Assembly: GCF_013087515.1 (NCBI RefSeq)
Contig: NZ_JABFCN010000022.1
Span: 111,856 to 175,855, forward strand
From: Rhizobium sophorae
GTDB lineage: Bacteria > Pseudomonadota > Alphaproteobacteria > Rhizobiales > Rhizobiaceae
DNA length: 64,000 bases
Reading direction: 5' to 3'
The notes below the pieces were generated by a model. It was not told the DNA's origin. It worked only from the letters and a program-made list of their open reading frames with translations, and did not search any database. Numbering within the stretch: position 1 is the first letter of the stretch; every line of letters begins with the position of its first letter. A program made the translations under genes and the position numbers. Positions 1-8,274 of this stretch are shown one piece after another.

Positions 1-9
1 CGCATAAGA

Positions 10-54
10 GCATGTCGAGCAAAAGTGTGCAGCGGTTTTGCGATAACAACATGC
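10..54. repeat. Mosaic palindrome, type A copy 1
   Basis: An imperfect inverted repeat bounded by GCATGTCG and CAACATGC, with the core AAAAGTGTGCAGCGGTTTT in the middle. The same core recurs near 2119, 43991 and 63842, and in inverse orientation at 11481, 16480 and 17612. This matches the style of rhizobial intergenic mosaic elements (RIME-like). It lies just upstream of the ornithine aminotransferase gene. Confidence 0.75.
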
Positions 55-79
55 GTTGAAATAAGATGGGAGAACGGCC

Positions 80-1279
80 ATGAACACTTCGGAAAAACTG
101 ATCGCCACCGAACAGCGGCTCGGCGCCCATAACTACAAGCCGCTCGACGTGGTGCTGACGCGCGGCGAAGGTGTTCATGTCTGGGATACCGACGGCAACC
201 GTTATCTCGATTGCCTCTCGGCCTATTCCGCCGTCAACCAGGGCCATTGTCATCCGAAGATCCTCGCCGCCATGGTCGAGCAGGCTGGCAGGCTGACGCT
301 CACCTCCCGCGCCTTCCGCAACGATCAGCTCGCCTATCTCTACGAAGAGCTCGCGGCTCTCACCGGCTCGCACAAGATCCTGCCGATGAATTCCGGTGCC
401 GAAGCGGTGGAGACCGCCATCAAGGCGGTGCGCAAATGGGGATATGAGGTCAAGGGCGTTCCGGAGGGCAAGGCGGAGGTCATCGTCTGCGCCGATAATT
501 TCCATGGCCGGACGCTGAGCATCATCAGCTTCTCCACAGATCCCGAGGCCCGCAGCGGTTTCGGCCCTTACACGCCAGGCTTCCGCATCATTCCCTTCGG
601 CGATGCCGAGGCTTTCGCCGCCGCAATCAACGGAAATACCGTGGCGGCGCTGATCGAGCCGATCCAGGGGGAGGCCGGCGTCATCATCCCGCCGGCGGGT
701 TATTTCACCCGCATCCGCGAGCTTTGCACGGCAAACAACGTCACCCTCATCCTCGACGAGATCCAGACCGGTCTCGGCCGCACCGGCAAACTGCTGGCCG
801 AAGAGCACGAAGGCATCGAGGCCGACGTGACGCTGATCGGCAAGGCGCTGTCTGGCGGCTTCTATCCGGTGTCGGCCGTGCTTTCGAATTCCGAAGTTCT
901 GGGCGTGCTGAAGCCCGGCCAGCACGGCTCGACCTTCGGCGGCAATCCGCTCGCCTGCGCGGTGGCGCGCGCCGCACTGAAGGTGCTGACGGAAGAGGGC
1001 ATGATCGAGAACGCCGCTGTTATGGGCGACTATTTCCTAGAAGGTCTCAGGTCGATCCGCTCGAACATCGTGAGGGACGTGCGCGGCCGCGGTCTGATGA
1101 TGGCCGTGGAGCTGGAACCCGAAGCCGGCGGCGCCCGGCAATATTGCCATGCGCTGAAGGAGCGCGGCCTGCTCGCCAAGGACACCCACGACCACACGAT
1201 CCGCCTCGCTCCGCCATTGGTCATAACGAGGGAGCAGGTCGATTGGGCGGTCTCGCAGATCGAAAAGACGATCAGCTGA
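80..1279 (+). CDS. rocD: Ornithine aminotransferase
   Basis: A 399-residue class III PLP-dependent aminotransferase of full family length. It should convert ornithine plus 2-oxoglutarate to glutamate semialdehyde plus glutamate in arginine/ornithine breakdown. The PLP lysine is K255 in LIGKALSGG, the pyridine-nitrogen aspartate is D226 in LILDEIQTG, and the HGRT and STFGGNPLA motifs are present. The ATG at 80 follows GGGAGAA. It sits alone: a mosaic repeat lies upstream and a chemotaxis gene downstream. A related acetylornithine or GABA aminotransferase is less likely given the ornithine-type N-terminus ([19 protein letters not shown]). Confidence 0.9.
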   Translation: MNTSEKLIATEQRLGAHNYKPLDVVLTRGEGVHVWDTDGNRYLDCLSAYSAVNQGHCHPKILAAMVEQAGRLTLTSRAFRNDQLAYLYEELAALTGSHKILPMNSGAEAVETAIKAVRKWGYEVKGVPEGKAEVIVCADNFHGRTLSIISFSTDPEARSGFGPYTPGFRIIPFGDAEAFAAAINGNTVAALIEPIQGEAGVIIPPAGYFTRIRELCTANNVTLILDEIQTGLGRTGKLLAEEHEGIEADVTLIGKALSGGFYPVSAVLSNSEVLGVLKPGQHGSTFGGNPLACAVARAALKVLTEEGMIENAAVMGDYFLEGLRSIRSNIVRDVRGRGLMMAVELEPEAGGARQYCHALKERGLLAKDTHDHTIRLAPPLVITREQVDWAVSQIEKTIS

Positions 1280-1420
1280 GTAAAATCGGCGAAATTTTTC
1301 TCACGATCTCGACTACAGCACTTGGAATGCGAAGGAGATCGGCAGCAAACCGCCTGGCTTTCATCCAAGATTAAAAACCTTCGCAATCCCGTCTACCAAT
1401 TTAGATTTGGGCAACACTCT

Positions 1421-1558
1421 TTCGCTAATGTTGACAATAACCGTAACGATGCTTCGCCGAGCGCAAAGCCATCGCGTGGTATGAAGGCAAAGCTTGTCCG
1501 CGCCAATGGTGGCGCATCCGCTTCTGCCCTGGCTTACGATAGTTGGGAAGAATTCTAA
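1421..1558 (+). pseudogene. Remnant C-terminal tail of a chemoreceptor (MCP)
   Basis: Directly before cheW there is an open frame whose end reads ...VRANGGASASALAYDSWEEF then TAA. The last five residues, SWEEF, resemble the C-terminal pentapeptide (NWETF in E. coli) by which chemoreceptors tether CheR. The TAA overlaps the cheW ATG (TAATG), as in intact mcp-cheW pairs. Only about 280 bases separate rocD from cheW, so the ligand-binding, HAMP and signalling domains of a receptor cannot fit. I infer that an mcp gene was deleted, leaving its tail. The frame is open back to 1322 but looks receptor-like only from about 1420. It could instead be a short expressed peptide. Confidence 0.5.
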
Positions 1559-2034
1559 TGGCCACGATCAATTCGACTAACTTCAGCGGCGATACGCTCG
1601 AGATTATTGCCTTCCGCCTGCATGACCAGGAATTCTGCGTCAAGACCACGACCATCCGCGAAATCCGCGGCTGGGCGCCGTCGACGCCGATCCCGCATGC
1701 GCCGGCCGATGTCATCGGTGTCATGAACCTGCGCGGCTCGGTGATCCCGATCATCGATCTTGCTTTCAAGCTCGGCATGAAGAGCACGGTCGCCAATGAG
1801 CGCAGCGCCATCGTCGTCGCCGAGGTTCACAGCATGGTCATCGGCATGCTTGTCGACCGCGTCTCGGACATTCTCACCATCTCGTCCAGCCAGGTCCAGC
1901 CGGTGCCTGAGGTGACCGCGTCGTTCGACCGGGCTTATTGCGAAGGCATCATCGCTTCGGAGAATGGCATGATTTGCTTCCTGAACCTCGCCAAGATGTT
2001 CAAGGAAAACGAGACGGATGAACTGGCTGCCTAA
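1558..2034 (+). CDS. cheW: Chemotaxis coupling protein CheW
   Basis: A 158-residue CheW-domain protein that should couple chemoreceptors to the CheA kinase at the cell pole. Typical CheW sequence is visible: an early FRLHDQEFCV strand, the IREI region, and VIGVMNLRGSVIPIIDL, the highly conserved turn. The ATG at 1558 was chosen over an in-frame TTG at 1543 because it follows GGGAAG and overlaps the TAA of the upstream receptor-tail frame. No cheA, cheY or intact receptor gene is in the window, so it is an orphan CheW here. A strong terminator follows. Confidence 0.93.
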   Translation: MATINSTNFSGDTLEIIAFRLHDQEFCVKTTTIREIRGWAPSTPIPHAPADVIGVMNLRGSVIPIIDLAFKLGMKSTVANERSAIVVAEVHSMVIGMLVDRVSDILTISSSQVQPVPEVTASFDRAYCEGIIASENGMICFLNLAKMFKENETDELAA

Positions 2035-2060
2035 TTCTGAAAACCCGCTAATTTATTGAA

Positions 2061-2085
2061 AACCGCCCCCTCGGGCGGTTTTTTT
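2061..2085 (+). terminator. Rho-independent terminator of cheW
   Basis: Perfect 8-bp stem AACCGCCC/GGGCGGTT with a four-base CCTC loop, followed by a run of T. It starts 26 bases after the cheW stop codon. Confidence 0.92.
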
Positions 2086-2438
2086 ATTGCGCGAGATACA
2101 CGGTAGAGCCTTTCCAGGAAAAGTGCGAAGCGGTTTTCCGTCCGGAATTGCGTAAAAACAAAAGCTTAGAGCGGTTCTCCGCTTCCGCGAAAACCTGAAC
2201 TGCTCTTAAGCTGCGACTTTAATCCTGGCATCATAAGATTAGCGACAGCTTTTATACGCGATATTAACCATGCCCCGTCAGCATGGCTGTGAAGCGTTGC
2301 GCATGGCGCCGGCGCAGCGACCGCCCAAAGCTGGGAAGAGTTCTCAACCATGCCGGTGCAGGCGACACTTTGACCGGATTGCGCTGTATACGACGATGAA
2401 GCGCGCCGCATGAAGCCCTTGCGACGCGCTTTGATGGC
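2086..2438. other. Intergenic region between cheW and the MFS gene
   Basis: No convincing gene. The 81-codon minus-strand frame at 2166-2411 has no family signal or ribosome binding site. The left part (about 2109-2205) holds a diverged type A mosaic element. The right end (2399-2431) holds a near-perfect 11-bp stem AAGCGCGCCGC/GCGACGCGCTT with a single mismatch, ending 8 bases from the antiporter stop codon. That hairpin may protect or end the antiporter transcript, although it lacks a T run. Confidence 0.6.
2109..2205. repeat. Diverged mosaic element, type A core
   Basis: Contains the core AAAAGTGCGAAGCGGTTTT (2119-2137), which differs by two bases from the core at position 21. It is followed by a second imperfect dyad around GAGCGGTTCTCCGCTTCCGC. 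It lies between convergent genes. Confidence 0.5.
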
Positions 2439-4058
2439 TTAGCCGAACAGCGCGAAGGTTGCCCTCAGCGTCACCCAGACACCCCACAGCAGCGGAATGC
2501 CGACGACGCCCCAGGCAAGCATCGCCTTGGCGTCCAATCCGCCTGTGCCGATGCCGAAGGAACCCGTCGGTCCGGCATTGACGGCCGCCGACTTCGCCTG
2601 CAACGCGGCGACCTCGTCATCGGACATGAACCATTTGTCCGACAGCGGCCTGATCAGCGAATTGGCGATGAGCCCGAGCGCCAGCATGCCGGCGAGGATA
2701 TACATGGTGCCGGTATAAAGGGTTGGACCGGGTGCCACGCCGGCGGCGATCTGCGCTTCGCGGATATAGTTGACGACGACGGGACCGACGATGCCGGCCG
2801 TTGCCCAGACCGTCAGCAGCCGGCCGTGGATGGCGCCGACGAACTGCGTGCCGAAAATATCGGCAAGATAGGCCGGGATGGTCGCGAAGCCGCCGCCGTA
2901 CATCGACAAGATGATGCCGAAGGAGAGAACGAACAGCGCCTTGTTGCCCATGCCCGCAAAGGTCGGCGCCAGCGCATAGAGCACGATGCCGAGGACGAAG
3001 AAGCAGTAATAGGTATTCTTGCGGCCGATCTTGTCGGACAGCGACGCCCAGAAGAACCGTCCGCCGATGTTGAAGAGCGACAGCAAACCGGCGAAACCGG
3101 CGGCGATCGTGGCGATCGATGCCTTCTGCCCGGCGTCGAGCTGGGCGAAGCCGACATCCGGCAGGCCGATCAGCGAACCGGCGAAGATCTCCTGCAGCAT
3201 TGGCGAGGCCATGCCGATAACGCCGATACCGGCCGAAACGTTGAGGCAAAGCACCGCCCAGATCAGCCAGAACTGTTTTGTCCTGTGGGCATCGCGCAGG
3301 TGCACATGTTTGGTGGTGATCATCGTGCTCTTGGCTGCAGGCGGCGTCCAACCCTCGGGGCGCCAGCCGGCCGGCGGAATGCGATAGCCGAAGGCGCCGC
3401 CCATCATGAAGACGAAATAGATCACCGCCATGACGATGAAGGTCTGCCAGACGCCGACCGAACTGTCGGTCTTGAAAGTACTCATCAGCAGGTTGGCCAA
3501 TGGAGCGCCGATCATCGCACCGCCGCCGAAGCCCATGATCGCCATACCGGTCGCCATGCCGCGCCGGTCGGGAAACCATTTGATCAGCGTCGAGACCGGC
3601 GAGATGTAGCCGAGGCCGAGACCAATGCCGCCGATGACGCCGGCACCCAGCCACATCAGCCAGAGCTGATGGGTGATGACGCCGATCGCGGCAAGAATGA
3701 TGCCGCCGCACCAGCAGCAGGCGGAAACGACGCCCGCCTTGCGCGGACCGGCGCGCTCGAGCCAGCCGCCCCAGATGGCGGCGGATGAACCAAGCAGGAC
3801 GAAGAACAGCGTATAGATCCAGCCGAGGTCGGCAACGCGCCAGTCGCAGGTCGTGGTGAACAGCGCCGAGGCGAGTGTCAGATCGGGGCAGGCCGTCGAG
3901 GCCGTGATCCCGAGCGATTTGGAAAGCGGCAGCCAGAACACGCTGAAACCATAGGCCATGCCGATGCAGAGATGAATGGCGAGCGCTGCCGGCGGCACCA
4001 GCCACCGATTGAACCCAGGCCTTGCGACGATCCTTTCCCGATCGAGCAGGCCCGCCAA
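2439..4058 (-). CDS. OFA-family MFS transporter (oxalate/formate antiporter-like), 5' frameshift
   Basis: A 539-residue frame with about 12 membrane segments and major-facilitator signatures, including WFPDRRGMATG in the loop after segment 4 and RFFWASLSDKIGR in the middle loop. It resembles oxalate:formate antiporters, which fits the formate dehydrogenase operon immediately upstream on the same strand. The start is odd. A strong AGGAGG and ATG lie at 4090 and encode MTAAETRTDGR, but that frame is off by one from the transporter frame. The transporter frame can begin only at TTG 4058, which has no visible ribosome binding site. Either one base is missing near 4058-4065 (mutation or sequencing error) or translation starts weakly at TTG. 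Substrate is inferred from family and context. Confidence 0.8.
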   Translation of the reverse strand: MAGLLDRERIVARPGFNRWLVPPAALAIHLCIGMAYGFSVFWLPLSKSLGITASTACPDLTLASALFTTTCDWRVADLGWIYTLFFVLLGSSAAIWGGWLERAGPRKAGVVSACCWCGGIILAAIGVITHQLWLMWLGAGVIGGIGLGLGYISPVSTLIKWFPDRRGMATGMAIMGFGGGAMIGAPLANLLMSTFKTDSSVGVWQTFIVMAVIYFVFMMGGAFGYRIPPAGWRPEGWTPPAAKSTMITTKHVHLRDAHRTKQFWLIWAVLCLNVSAGIGVIGMASPMLQEIFAGSLIGLPDVGFAQLDAGQKASIATIAAGFAGLLSLFNIGGRFFWASLSDKIGRKNTYYCFFVLGIVLYALAPTFAGMGNKALFVLSFGIILSMYGGGFATIPAYLADIFGTQFVGAIHGRLLTVWATAGIVGPVVVNYIREAQIAAGVAPGPTLYTGTMYILAGMLALGLIANSLIRPLSDKWFMSDDEVAALQAKSAAVNAGPTGSFGIGTGGLDAKAMLAWGVVGIPLLWGVWVTLRATFALFG

Positions 4059-4228
4059 CGCCCGTCTGTACGTGTTTCCGCTGCAGTCATGAAAACTCCT
4101 CCTTGATTCAAATCTGGTTTGATTTCAGCTTTTACTGGTCACCGGCACATGTGCAGGCAGGTTGCTCCTGCCTCCCCTCCCGCACGGATCGATCCTGGTT
4201 TTTAGGACTAAAACATTGAAATAAAGAC

Positions 4229-4253
4229 CTAAAGCGCGAGGAGCGCGCTTTAG
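4229..4253. repeat. Palindrome type B / likely fds operon terminator
   Basis: Perfect 10-bp inverted repeat CTAAAGCGCG/CGCGCTTTAG with a 5-base loop, overlapping the fdsD stop codon. On the minus strand it is followed by GTCTTTATTTC, so it may end the fds transcript. The same stem style recurs at 44051 and 63901, so it is also a repeat family. Confidence 0.65.
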
Positions 4254-4486
4254 TGTTTTACCGGCTCCGGCTTTCGGATAAGAGGAACGGCCTGAAGCAC
4301 GAGCGCGTCCAGGCCGTTCTCCTCATTCTCCAGAATTTCGAACAATTGCCGCCTCATGCGCGGGTCCCAGAATTTGTTGATATGAGTGGCGACCCCCTGC
4401 GCGGCCTCGCTTTCCGGCTGGCTTTTGAAGAAGGTGGCGATCTGGTTTGCCATATAGACGAGCTTGGTCTTGGTATCATGCGACAT
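4250..4486 (-). CDS. fdsD: Formate dehydrogenase delta subunit
   Basis: A 78-residue protein beginning MSHDTKTKLVYMANQIATFF, with INKFWDPRMRRQLFE in the middle, characteristic of the small FdsD subunit or maturation protein of NAD-dependent molybdenum formate dehydrogenases. It is the last gene of the fds operon. Its ATG overlaps the end of fdhD by 11 bases, which implies translational coupling. The frame continues upstream of this ATG, but that part is only a shadow of fdhD. Confidence 0.88.
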   Translation of the reverse strand: MSHDTKTKLVYMANQIATFFKSQPESEAAQGVATHINKFWDPRMRRQLFEILENEENGLDALVLQAVPLIRKPEPVKH

Positions 4487-5303
4487 CGGCAATGCTTCCG
4501 GGCGAGATGCGGTGCGGGTGAGTGAAAATCTCGAAATCCTCGCCACGCACCAGCGCGACGAGCGCCATGCCGGCTTCTTCGGCCGTGCGGATGGCGAGAG
4601 CCGTCGGCGCCGAAATGGCGATGAGCACCGGGCTGCCGAGGATCGCCGCCTTCTGCACCATCTCGACGGAGATCCGGCTGGTGACGACAACGGCGCCGTC
4701 CCCACCTCTTTCAGTAGCACGGATGACGGCGCCGCAGAGCTTGTCCAGCGCATTGTGCCGGCCGACATCTTCGCGTACGGCAATCAGCCCCCTGCCGGGA
4801 CGATAGAACCCGGCGCCATGCACCGCCCGCGTCTCACGATGCAGCGGCTGCGCCTCGTTCAGAAGCGAAACGGCGCGGACGATATCCGCATGCGACAGCG
4901 CCAGTGGCGATCTCGAGACATCCGGCACCGGTCGTACCGCCTGTTCGATCGATTCGATGCCGCAGAGCCCGCAGCCGACCGGTCCCGCCATGCTGCGGCG
5001 GCGTAGCCGCAGCCGATCGGCGACGTCGTCGACCAGGCTCACCTGCACATCGATCCCCTGCTCGCCCTCGACGACCTCGATGCCTGATATCTCCGCCGGC
5101 CCGGTGATGATCCCTTCGGTCAGGCTGAATCCGATCGCAAAATCCTCGAGATCATCAGGCGTTGCCATCATCACAGCATGCGAACTGCCGCCATAGGAAA
5201 AGGCGATCGGCACCTCTTCCGGCACGATGCGCGAACCGGTCTGGAGGACGCCGTTGCGGCGGGCGGTCTCGGGGACATGGGCGGTGACGGTGAAGGTCAT
5301 CAT
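4476..5303 (-). CDS. fdhD: Formate dehydrogenase accessory sulfurtransferase FdhD
   Basis: A 275-residue FdhD/FdsC-family protein. It should transfer sulfur from a cysteine desulfurase to the bis-MGD molybdenum cofactor before insertion into FdsA. The active-site pair is C111 and C114 in VGCGLCG, and the REDVGRHNALDK motif is intact. It starts with tandem ATGs at 5303 and 5300 after AGGAAC. It sits between fdsA (34 bases upstream) and fdsD (overlapping), matching the fdsGBACD order known from other bacteria. Confidence 0.94.
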   Translation of the reverse strand: MMTFTVTAHVPETARRNGVLQTGSRIVPEEVPIAFSYGGSSHAVMMATPDDLEDFAIGFSLTEGIITGPAEISGIEVVEGEQGIDVQVSLVDDVADRLRLRRRSMAGPVGCGLCGIESIEQAVRPVPDVSRSPLALSHADIVRAVSLLNEAQPLHRETRAVHGAGFYRPGRGLIAVREDVGRHNALDKLCGAVIRATERGGDGAVVVTSRISVEMVQKAAILGSPVLIAISAPTALAIRTAEEAGMALVALVRGEDFEIFTHPHRISPGSIADVA

Positions 5304-5337
5304 GCGCGTTCCTGCTTACAGAGCCGCCCCCGCATCA

Positions 5338-8217
5338 TCACTCCGCCGCCTCGAGCTTGCCGGCGATGCGGCGCGATTGCCGCGCCTGCTCGTCATATTC
5401 GAGTTGCCATTCGCTCGGCCCGTTGGAGGGCGAGACCTGCACCGCCGTCACCTTGTATTCCGGGCAGTTCGTCGCCCAGTCGGAGAAATCGGTGGTGATG
5501 ACGTTCGCCTGCGTCGTGGGATGATGGAAGGTCGTATAGACGACACCCGGCGCGACGCGATCGGTGATCAGCGCCCTGAGCGTCGTGTCGCCGGAGCGGC
5601 TGTCGAGCTTCACCCAGTCGCCATCGCGAACGCCGCGCTGCTCGGCATCGTGCGGATGGATTTCCAGCCGGTCTTCCGCATGCCAGACGACATTCTCGGT
5701 TCGCCTTGTCTGCGCCCCGACATTGTACTGGCTGAGGATGCGGCCGGTGGTGAGAAGCAGCGGGAAGCGCGGACCGGTACGCTCGTCGGTCGCCACATAT
5801 TCGGTTCGGATGAACTTGCCCTTGCCGCGCACGAAGCCATTGACATGCATGATCGGCGAGCCGAGCGGGCTCTTCTCGTTGCAGGGCCACTGCACCGAGC
5901 CCATTTTTTCGAGATAGTCGTAGGAGACCATCGCGAAGCTCGGCGTCGTCATGGCGATCTCGTCCATGATCTCCGACGGATGGGTGTAATTCCAGTCGAG
6001 CCCCATCGCCTGGGCAAGCTTCTGCGTCACTTCCCAGTCGCCATAGCCGTTGCGCGGCGACATCACCTTGCGCACGCGATTGATGCGGCGCTCGGCATTG
6101 GTGAAGGTGCCGTCCTTCTCGAGGAAGGTCGAGCCCGGCAGGAAGACATGGGCGTAATTGGCGGTCTCGTTGAGGAACAGGTCCTGCACGACGACGCATT
6201 CCATCGCTGCAAGCCCGGCCGCGACATGTTTGGTATCGGGATCGGACTGGAGGATGTCTTCGCCCTGGATGTAGATGCCTTTGAAGGAGCCGTCGACTGC
6301 CGCATCCAGCATGTTCGGAATACGCAGGCCCGGCTCGTTGTTGAGCTTCACGCCCCAGAGCTTTTCGAAGATATCGCGCGTCGCATCGTCGGAAATGTGC
6401 CTGTAGCCCGGCAATTCGTGCGGGAAAGAACCCATGTCGCAGGAACCCTGCACGTTGTTTTGGCCACGCAGCGGGTTCACGCCGACGCCGGGACGGCCGA
6501 TATTGCCGGTCGCCATCGCCAGGTTGGCGATAGCGATCACCGTGGTCGAGCCCTGGCTGTGTTCGGTGACGCCGAGGCCATAATAGATCGCGCCGTTGCC
6601 GCCCTTGGCATAGAGTCGCGCCGCGCCGCGCAGATCCGCCGCCGGCACGCCGGTGAAGATCTCGGTCTCTTCGGGACTGTGCTGCGGTTCGGCGACGAAG
6701 GCTGCCCAGTCCTCGAACTCCGACCAGTCGCAGCGCTCGCGGATGAACGTCTCGTCATAGAGCCCTTCGGTGACGATCACATGCGCCAGCGCCGTCATGA
6801 CCGCGACATTGGTGCCGGGCTTCAGCGGCAGGTGATAGGAGGCCTCGATATGCGGCGAGCGGACGATATCGGTGCGGCGCGGATCGATGACGATGAGCTT
6901 GGCCCCTTGGCGCAGCCGCTTCTTCAGCCGCGAGCCGAACACCGGATGTCCGTCGGTCGGATTGGCGCCGATGACGATGACGACGTCGGAATGCTCGACA
7001 CTGTCGAAATCCTGCGTGCCCGCCGACGTGCCGAAGGTCTGGCCGAGGCCGTAACCCGTCGGTGAATGGCAGACACGGGCGCAGGTATCGACATTATTGT
7101 TGCCGAAACCGGCGCGGATCAGCTTCTGCACCAGATACGTTTCCTCATTGGTGCAGCGCGACGAGGTGATGCCGCCAATCGCCTCGCGGCCGTATTGATA
7201 TTGGATGCGGCGGAATTCCGTCGCCACATGCGCGAAGGCCTCGTCCCAGCTCACTTCCCGCCAGGGATCGCTGACCTTTTCGCGGATCATCGGATTGAGG
7301 ATACGGTCCTTGTGAGTGGAATAGCCATAAGCGAAGCGGCCCTTGACGCAGGAATGGCCGCGATTGGCCTGACCGTCCTTCCACGGCACCATGCGCACCA
7401 GTTCCTCGCCGCGCATCTCCGCCTTGAAGGAACAGCCGACGCCGCAATAGGCGCAGGTCGTCACAGCCGAATGCTCGGGCTGGCCGATCTGGATCACCGA
7501 CTTCTCCGTCAGCGTCGCCGTCGGGCAGGCCTGGACACAGGCGCCGCAAGAGACGCATTCGGAATCGATGAAATGCTCGTGCATACCGGGCGAAACGCGC
7601 GAGCCGAAGCCGCGGCCCTCGATCGTCAGCGCGAAGGTGCCCTGCACTTCCTCGCAGGCGCGCACGCAGCGCGAACAGACGATGCACTTGGAGGGATCAT
7701 AGGTGAAATAGGGATTGGATTCGTCCTTCGGCATCCATTTCAGATTGATGTCGCCATTGCTGCGCGCCTTGACGTGATTGTCGCCCTCGTAGCCGTAGCG
7801 CACATCGCGCAGGCCGACGGCGCCCGCCATGTCCTGCAATTCGCAATCGCCGTTGGCCGCGCAGGTGAGACAGTCGAGCGGATGGTCGGAGATATAGAGT
7901 TCCATCACGCCGCGGCGGATATCCTTCAATCGCCCCGTCTGCGTGTGCACCACCATGTTTGCCGCCACCGGCGTCGTGCAGGAGGAGGGCGTGCCGTTGC
8001 GACCCTCGATCTCGACGAGGCAGAGCCGGCAGGAGCCGAAAGCATCGACCATATCGGTGGCACAGAGCTTCGGCACCTTGATGCCGGCCTCCATCGAGGC
8101 GCGCATGATCGAGGTGCCCTCCGGCACGCTGATCTGCTGTCCGTCGATAGTGAGTGTCACCATGGCCTCGGATTTCGAAGCGGGCGTGCCGTAGTCGATT
8201 TCATGGACGAGAGACAT
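5338..8217 (-). CDS. fdsA: NAD-dependent formate dehydrogenase alpha subunit
   Basis: A 959-residue catalytic subunit oxidising formate to CO2 at a molybdenum bis-MGD centre in the cytoplasm. Domains in order: [2Fe-2S] ferredoxin (C52, C63, C66, C80); a NuoG-like His-Cys cluster (H112, C116, C119, C125); two [4Fe-4S] clusters (C178/181/184/188 and C221/224/227/231); the Mo-proximal cluster (C255, C258, C262, C290); then the Mo domain, with ligand C383 followed by H384 in CARVCHSP, so a cysteine rather than a selenocysteine enzyme. The C-terminal molydopterin-binding domain is complete. The ATG follows AAGGAGA. It lies 57 bases after fdsB. Confidence 0.96.
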   Translation of the reverse strand: MSLVHEIDYGTPASKSEAMVTLTIDGQQISVPEGTSIMRASMEAGIKVPKLCATDMVDAFGSCRLCLVEIEGRNGTPSSCTTPVAANMVVHTQTGRLKDIRRGVMELYISDHPLDCLTCAANGDCELQDMAGAVGLRDVRYGYEGDNHVKARSNGDINLKWMPKDESNPYFTYDPSKCIVCSRCVRACEEVQGTFALTIEGRGFGSRVSPGMHEHFIDSECVSCGACVQACPTATLTEKSVIQIGQPEHSAVTTCAYCGVGCSFKAEMRGEELVRMVPWKDGQANRGHSCVKGRFAYGYSTHKDRILNPMIREKVSDPWREVSWDEAFAHVATEFRRIQYQYGREAIGGITSSRCTNEETYLVQKLIRAGFGNNNVDTCARVCHSPTGYGLGQTFGTSAGTQDFDSVEHSDVVIVIGANPTDGHPVFGSRLKKRLRQGAKLIVIDPRRTDIVRSPHIEASYHLPLKPGTNVAVMTALAHVIVTEGLYDETFIRERCDWSEFEDWAAFVAEPQHSPEETEIFTGVPAADLRGAARLYAKGGNGAIYYGLGVTEHSQGSTTVIAIANLAMATGNIGRPGVGVNPLRGQNNVQGSCDMGSFPHELPGYRHISDDATRDIFEKLWGVKLNNEPGLRIPNMLDAAVDGSFKGIYIQGEDILQSDPDTKHVAAGLAAMECVVVQDLFLNETANYAHVFLPGSTFLEKDGTFTNAERRINRVRKVMSPRNGYGDWEVTQKLAQAMGLDWNYTHPSEIMDEIAMTTPSFAMVSYDYLEKMGSVQWPCNEKSPLGSPIMHVNGFVRGKGKFIRTEYVATDERTGPRFPLLLTTGRILSQYNVGAQTRRTENVVWHAEDRLEIHPHDAEQRGVRDGDWVKLDSRSGDTTLRALITDRVAPGVVYTTFHHPTTQANVITTDFSDWATNCPEYKVTAVQVSPSNGPSEWQLEYDEQARQSRRIAGKLEAAE

Positions 8218-8274
8218 GATTGGTCTCCTTGCTTGAGATGGTGAGGTCAGCGCAGGCGTTCCATGAAAAACGCG

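Noticed and set aside
4250..5303. fdhD inserted between fdsA and fdsD as a novel arrangement
   Set aside because: This is the usual fdsGBACD order, where fdsC is the fdhD homologue.
5227..8244. Long plus-strand frames (612 and 392 codons) opposite fdsA
   Set aside because: Antisense shadows of fdsA, whose cysteine motifs and length are complete; no ribosome binding site or domain.
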